Assembly: GCA_910586845.1 (NCBI GenBank)
Contig: CAJUJV010000006.1
Coordinates: 51,450 to 61,068, forward strand
From: an uncultured Hungatella sp.
GTDB taxonomy: Bacteria; Bacillota; Clostridia; Lachnospirales; Lachnospiraceae
Length of the DNA: 9,619 bases
Direction: 5' to 3'
A model generated the notes under the pieces. The model was not told the DNA's origin and searched no databases. It worked only from the letters and a program-made list of their open reading frames with translations. Each line of letters opens with the position of its first letter. Within the stretch, counting starts at the first letter, position 1. The translations under genes and the position numbers were made by a program. Of this stretch, positions 6,950 to 9,619 are shown one piece after another.

Positions 6950-7738
6950 TCATGTTCCTTCCCCCTCCGGACCTGATCCTCTTTTCTCCTGCGGGGCCTT
7001 CCGGCTGACCGCCATGAGAAGGAGGCCTGCCGCTGCCATAAACAGAGAAATAAACTGAGATGTGGAAAGGGATCCCACACTGCCCCTGATCAGATCTCCC
7101 CTGAAAAATTCCATAACAAACCTTCCGATACTGTAACAGATCAGATAGGCGGCTCCCACCTGACCGTCATGCAGGGACTTTCGCGACAGCCATATGAGCA
7201 GGAAAAAGTGCAGAAAATTCAGTCCGCTGGACATCAGCTGTGTGGGAAGCAGGGGCACGTTGTTCGGCGCATAGGCGGAGTCTTTGAAAACAATGGCAAA
7301 AGAGCTTTCCGTCACTCTTCCGTAGCAGCAGCCTGCCAGAAAACATCCCAGCCTTCCGAACCCCTGTGCCAGAGCCACGGCAGGCAGGATCAGATCTACA
7401 TATCTGAGAAACTCCAGCCGGTGTTTTCTGCAGTATACATACCCGCCGATGATCCCTCCGATGATCCCTCCGTAAACCACAAAACCGTTGGGAATATCCA
7501 GAAGCAGTCCGGGGTTCTTTATGATCTCATCTATGGTAGTGATATAATATAGTAGTTTTGCGCTTACCAGACCGATGACGATAGCCCACACCGCAAGGCC
7601 GAATACATGGTCCGGATCCAGTCCCTTTTTTCTGGCCCGGTAGTCAGAAAGCAGATAAGCTGCCAGAAAACCGATGCCGATCATCAGTCCGTATCCGTGG
7701 ATCGTAAATCCACCTATGGAAAATAGATTATTCTTCAT
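6950..7738 (-). CDS. lgt: Phosphatidylglycerol--prolipoprotein diacylglyceryl transferase
   Basis: A 262-residue polytopic membrane enzyme that moves diacylglyceryl from phosphatidylglycerol to the lipobox cysteine of prolipoproteins, the first step of lipoprotein maturation. Evidence is IHGYGLMIGIGF (13-24) in the first membrane helix, the YGGIIGGIIGGY segment (89-100), the Lgt signature region GFGRLGCFLAGCCYGRVT (126-143) and SIGRFVMEFFRGD (203-215). About seven hydrophobic segments are visible (roughly 16-31, 45-65, 87-103, 113-133, 168-186, 195-211, 227-246), with a charged cytosolic tail. R129 aligns with the essential Arg143 of E. coli Lgt, while C132 stands where E. coli has Asn146. 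Length is normal. The ATG at 7738 has AGGGAG about 6 nt upstream. It heads the leftward cluster, 21 bp from the J/TPR gene. Whether the functional link to the chaperone genes goes beyond sharing a transcript is unknown. Confidence 0.93.
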   Translation of the reverse strand: MKNNLFSIGGFTIHGYGLMIGIGFLAAYLLSDYRARKKGLDPDHVFGLAVWAIVIGLVSAKLLYYITTIDEIIKNPGLLLDIPNGFVVYGGIIGGIIGGYVYCRKHRLEFLRYVDLILPAVALAQGFGRLGCFLAGCCYGRVTESSFAIVFKDSAYAPNNVPLLPTQLMSSGLNFLHFFLLIWLSRKSLHDGQVGAAYLICYSIGRFVMEFFRGDLIRGSVGSLSTSQFISLFMAAAGLLLMAVSRKAPQEKRGSGPEGEGT

Positions 7739-7791
7739 GCATCTCCCTCTGTTTTTCTTTTGATCTTCTTAATTTTTTTCCACGCCTTCTT

Positions 7792-7820
7792 AGTATATCA
7801 TTTTATAACTAAAGATTCCA
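7792..7820 (-). promoter_or_regulatory. Candidate promoter of the lgt/J-TPR/Hsp70 cluster
   Basis: On the minus strand a TATACT -10 lies at 7797-7792 and a weak -35 TGGAAT at 7820-7815, spaced 17 bp. Transcription would start about 45 bp before the lgt ATG. No other promoter was noticed between here and the Hsp70 gene, but an internal one cannot be excluded. Confidence 0.5.
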
Positions 7821-7862
7821 CCTGTTTCCGGAGAATTATTTAGGAAAAATTTTGTTTTTTTC

Positions 7863-7892
7863 TTTACAAACAATATATTTATGTTGTATCAT
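7863..7892 (+). promoter_or_regulatory. Promoter of the 94-residue Lys/Ala-rich protein gene
   Basis: TTTACA (7863-7868) and TATCAT (7887-7892) are each one mismatch from the sigma-A consensus, with an 18-bp spacer in very AT-rich DNA. Transcription would start near 7899, giving a leader of about 50 nt. This promoter is divergent from the lgt promoter about 45 bp away. Confidence 0.6.
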
Positions 7893-7951
7893 AAATGGGA
7901 GAAGAGTTTATCTGTTTTCTGAATTTGAAAAGTTGCAAGGAGGGAACTGAC

Positions 7952-8236
7952 ATGCCAAGAGGCGTAAAAAAAGAAATCGTTTATACCGGTAAAGCTGCAA
8001 AGCTAAACGAAAAGGTTCAGAAGCTGGACGCAGATCTGAAGGCCGCAAAAGAAGAGTTGAAAGTTGCTTATAAGGAGCAGTTAAAAGCCGAGAAAGTCGC
8101 TCTCGCAAAAGAAAAAAAGGAATCTGCCATCGCTGCAAAAAAGGCATTAAAAGAAAATCAGGCAAAGATCCTGAAGGCAATCCAGAATTCCGGAAAGAGC
8201 CCGGAGGAGATCCTGGATCTGATCAATAATAATTAA
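7952..8236 (+). CDS. Small basic Lys/Ala-rich coiled-coil protein, function unknown
   Basis: A 94-residue protein that I do not recognise by function. The start is the ATG at 7952, because AAGGAGGG (7937-7944) lies 7 nt before it. An earlier in-frame ATG at 7895 has no ribosome site and sits at the predicted transcription start. The protein opens MPRGVKKEIVYTGKAAK. A long helix (about 17-78) follows, dominated by Lys, Ala, Glu and Leu with heptad-like spacing (LNEKVQKLDADLKAAKEEL, then KALKENQAKILKAI). It ends in a short acidic helix, SPEEILDLINN. There is no signal peptide, membrane segment or cysteine. The composition recalls lysine-rich nucleoid-binding or histone-H1-like proteins, but that is only resemblance. 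A strong promoter, near-perfect ribosome site and own terminator suggest a well-expressed single gene. Confidence 0.85.
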   Translation: MPRGVKKEIVYTGKAAKLNEKVQKLDADLKAAKEELKVAYKEQLKAEKVALAKEKKESAIAAKKALKENQAKILKAIQNSGKSPEEILDLINNN

Positions 8237-8274
8237 GCAGAATTATTGGGATATTTTTCCATTATACAGAAACG

Positions 8275-8321
8275 GAGAAGAGAGAACGGCTGCCGCCATC
8301 CCCTCTTCTCTTTTCTTTTTT
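8275..8321 (+). terminator. Intrinsic terminator after the 94-residue protein gene
   Basis: A perfect 8-bp stem pairs GAGAAGAG (8275-8282) with CTCTTCTC (8303-8310). The 20-nt loop contains a small GGC/GCC pairing. TTTTCTTTTTT follows (8311-8321). It lies about 40 bp after the stop. On the minus strand the same hairpin is followed only by CGTTTCTG, so it may act weakly for the convergent SDR gene ending at 8335. Confidence 0.85.
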
Positions 8322-8334
8322 ATGTTTTTATTTT

Positions 8335-9138
8335 TTATGAGGGCTGTTTTCCGATATATGCCTGGATCCCGCCGTCTACATAGAGGATCTGTCCGTTGAC
8401 AAAGTCGGAAGCATCGGAAGCCAGGAAAACTGCCGGGCCGCCCAGATCAGAAGCTTCTCCCCAGCGTCCTGCCGGAGTCTTGGAGATGATGAACTGATCG
8501 AAGGGATGCCTGGAGCCGTCCGCCTGTACTTCCCTCAGAGGAGCCGTCTGGGGAGTGGCGATATAGCCGGGGCCGATACCGTTGCACTGGATGTTGAACT
8601 CACCGTACTCGGAGGCAATGTTTCTGGTCAGCATCTTCAGTCCGCCCTTGGCTGCCGCGTAAGCGGATACGGTCTCACGGCCGAACTCAGACATCATGGA
8701 ACAGATGTTGATGATCTTTCCATGGCCTTTCTTGATCATGGATGGGATCACGGCCTTGGATACGATGAAAGGAGCATTGAGATCTACGTCGATGACCTGT
8801 CTGAAGTCTCTGGCAGACATCTCGATCATGGGGATCCTCTTGATGATACCGGCATTATTTACCAGAACATCGATGACGCCTACTTCCGCCTCGATCTTTG
8901 CCACCATGGCATTGACTGCTTCCTCATCGGTAACGTCGCATACATAGCCGCGAGCCCTGATCCCCTCCTCGGCATAAGCGGCAACCCCCTTGTCCACCAG
9001 TTCCTGCCTGATGTCATTAAACACAATCGTAGCGCCTGCGCCTGCCATAGCCTTTGCGATGGCAAAGCCGATCCCATAAGAAGCGCCGGTGACCAGAGCT
9101 ACTTTTCCTTCCAGGGAAAAATTTGTCTTGTTGTCCAT
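8335..9138 (-). CDS. Short-chain dehydrogenase, gluconate 5-dehydrogenase-like
   Basis: A 267-residue classical SDR. The N-terminal Rossmann fold has the cofactor motif TGASYGIG (17-24), Asp42 at the end of the second strand (favouring NAD over NADP), CDVTD (67-71) and NNAG (94-97). The catalytic tetrad is N121, S147, Y160 and K164 (YxxxK in SAYAAAKGG). The end, FVNGQILYVDGG (246-257), is typical. Overall it most resembles gluconate 5-dehydrogenases (IdnO/Gno type), which interconvert gluconate and 5-ketogluconate. KduD-type 2-dehydro-3-deoxygluconate 5-dehydrogenase is the closest alternative, and motifs alone cannot decide. The ATG at 9138 has AGGAG 9-10 nt upstream. No kinase, transporter or regulator gene is adjacent. 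Two GntR-like palindromes upstream suggest induction by a sugar acid. Family certain, substrate moderate. Confidence 0.88.
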   Translation of the reverse strand: MDNKTNFSLEGKVALVTGASYGIGFAIAKAMAGAGATIVFNDIRQELVDKGVAAYAEEGIRARGYVCDVTDEEAVNAMVAKIEAEVGVIDVLVNNAGIIKRIPMIEMSARDFRQVIDVDLNAPFIVSKAVIPSMIKKGHGKIINICSMMSEFGRETVSAYAAAKGGLKMLTRNIASEYGEFNIQCNGIGPGYIATPQTAPLREVQADGSRHPFDQFIISKTPAGRWGEASDLGGPAVFLASDASDFVNGQILYVDGGIQAYIGKQPS

Positions 9139-9165
9139 GATACATTCTCCTTTTCTTTAATTTAA

Positions 9166-9196
9166 TTGTATACAAACTGCAAAATTTGTATACAAA
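9166..9196 (-). promoter_or_regulatory. Tandem palindromic operators (TTGTATACAA) with possible overlapping promoter of the SDR gene
   Basis: TTGTATACAA occurs at 9166-9175 and, extended to TTTGTATACAAA, at 9185-9196. The centres are exactly 20 bp apart, about two helix turns, so two dimers could bind the same DNA face. The TTGTATACAA form is typical of sites of GntR-family repressors (FCD group), which often control sugar-acid genes. On the minus strand TTGTAT and TATACA, 17 bp apart, could be the -35 and -10, each lying inside one palindrome; both match the consensus only partly. The repressor itself is not in the window. Confidence 0.6.
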
Positions 9197-9287
9197 TATC
9201 TTGTACCTATACCTTACCACTTTCTTTCCCTGTTTGCAATAGGTATTCTACAAAAACCAAAAAATTTTTTCACTCATATGCATAATA

Positions 9288-9318
9288 CCTCCGGGAACCC
9301 AGGACCGGTTCCCGGAGG
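9288..9318 (-). terminator. Perfect 12-bp GC-rich hairpin between the right-edge gene and the SDR gene
   Basis: CCTCCGGGAACC (9288-9299) and GGTTCCCGGAGG (9307-9318) are perfect inverted repeats around a 7-nt loop. It begins 27 bp after the stop of the right-edge gene, which reads toward it, so a terminator is the simplest reading. However, neither side has a U-tract directly after the stem; on the minus strand TATTATGCATATGAG follows. CATATGC flanks the hairpin on both sides (9275-9281 and 9319-9325). It could instead be an mRNA-stabilising or regulatory structure. Confidence 0.5.
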
Positions 9319-9345
9319 CATATGCGAATTGCCTGTCTTTACTTC

Positions 9346-9619
9346 TCAGTTCTCTGTCTGATCATACTCTGAATCTGCCTCTTTCAGCATCTCTTCGGCC
9401 CTGCTGCCGCTGATCTGAGCACCTGTCACATACTCATTGTCATCTCTGTAGGGACCGGGGCAGTTTCCACCGTCGTCGGCTGCCCTCATGGACATATTCC
9501 AGCCGTCTTCAAATCCGGCATTGTACCCTCTCTTATAGCCTGCGCGGAAATCCCTGATACGTCTTCCGTTACAGTTACATCCTGCGGTATTTCCCCAGTC
9601 ACAGCCGCAGACCCATCTG
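9346..9619 (-). CDS. C-terminus of a Cys/Gly-rich protein of unknown function, cut by window edge
   Basis: The last 90 codons and stop of a leftward reading frame, open to the window edge; the start lies outside. The visible part begins with four cysteines in WVCGCDWGNTAGCNCNG, a CxC...CxC arrangement that might bind metal or form disulfides. A glycine/aromatic segment follows, in which GYKRGYNAGFEDGW spaces G-aromatic pairs four residues apart. Another cysteine sits in GNCPGPYRDD, and the end is acidic and probably helical (AEEMLKEADSEYDQTEN). I do not recognise the family. The frame has no internal stop over 270 bases and ends 27 bp before a strong hairpin, which supports a real gene, but without its start and ribosome site it remains moderate. 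Confidence 0.6.
   Translation of the reverse strand, partial: RWVCGCDWGNTAGCNCNGRRIRDFRAGYKRGYNAGFEDGWNMSMRAADDGGNCPGPYRDDNEYVTGAQISGSRAEEMLKEADSEYDQTEN

Noticed and set aside
7895..7951. N-terminal extension of the Lys/Ala-rich protein from an upstream ATG
   Set aside because: The upstream ATG falls at the predicted transcription start and lacks a ribosome site, while the ATG at 7952 follows AAGGAGGG at ideal spacing.
7739..7951. Possible riboswitch or small RNA in the divergent lgt/94-aa gene spacer
   Set aside because: AT-rich, with two promoters explaining most of it; no stable hairpin series or known riboswitch motif was visible.
8506..9165. Open frame of 219 codons on the plus strand opposite the SDR gene
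   Set aside because: It is an antisense shadow; the minus strand carries the full SDR motif set and a good ribosome site.

Overview
The window looks like a chromosomal segment of a low-to-mid GC anaerobic Firmicute, most likely a Lachnospiraceae-type Clostridium. That assignment rests on strong AGGAGG-type ribosome sites, a Bacillus/Clostridium-type LexA box, intrinsic terminators with long U-tracts, a Cys-rich Lgt active-site segment and a gluconate 5-dehydrogenase-like SDR. It is inferred from features, not from any search. No rRNA, tRNA, CRISPR, insertion sequence or phage gene was seen.

Layout, left to right. (1) The N-terminus of a secreted protein, probably a DacA-type D-Ala-D-Ala carboxypeptidase, runs off the left edge on the minus strand. 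(2) Divergent from it, dinB (DNA polymerase IV, Y family) reads rightward from a promoter with a near-consensus LexA box between -35 and -10. (3) A leftward four-gene cluster fills 7738 to 1572: lgt (lipoprotein diacylglyceryl transferase), a 1130-residue protein with a J-like N-terminus and a long TPR array, a 562-residue HscC-like Hsp70, and a 91-residue acidic protein of unknown function. Junctions are 21 bp, a 4-bp ATGA overlap and 3 bp, so the last three are probably translationally coupled. The cluster ends at an intrinsic terminator whose hairpin overlaps the last codons of the convergent dinB. (4) A single rightward gene for a 94-residue Lys/Ala-rich coiled-coil protein has its own promoter and terminator. 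(5) A leftward SDR gene (gluconate 5-dehydrogenase-like) follows, with two TTGTATACAA palindromes 20 bp apart upstream. (6) After a perfect 12-bp hairpin, the Cys/Gly-rich C-terminus of an unknown protein runs off the right edge on the minus strand.

The most interesting part is the chaperone module. An HscC-type Hsp70 is encoded with a giant TPR protein whose J-like domain has Asn-Pro-Glu where J-domains normally carry His-Pro-Asp, and which has a four-cysteine cluster near its C-terminus. A small acidic protein is encoded immediately after. The likely picture (inference) is a dedicated cytosolic Hsp70 with a TPR scaffold that delivers specific clients, plus a small accessory factor. The client is unknown. 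The rest of the window is ordinary: SOS-controlled translesion synthesis, lipoprotein maturation and sugar-acid metabolism.
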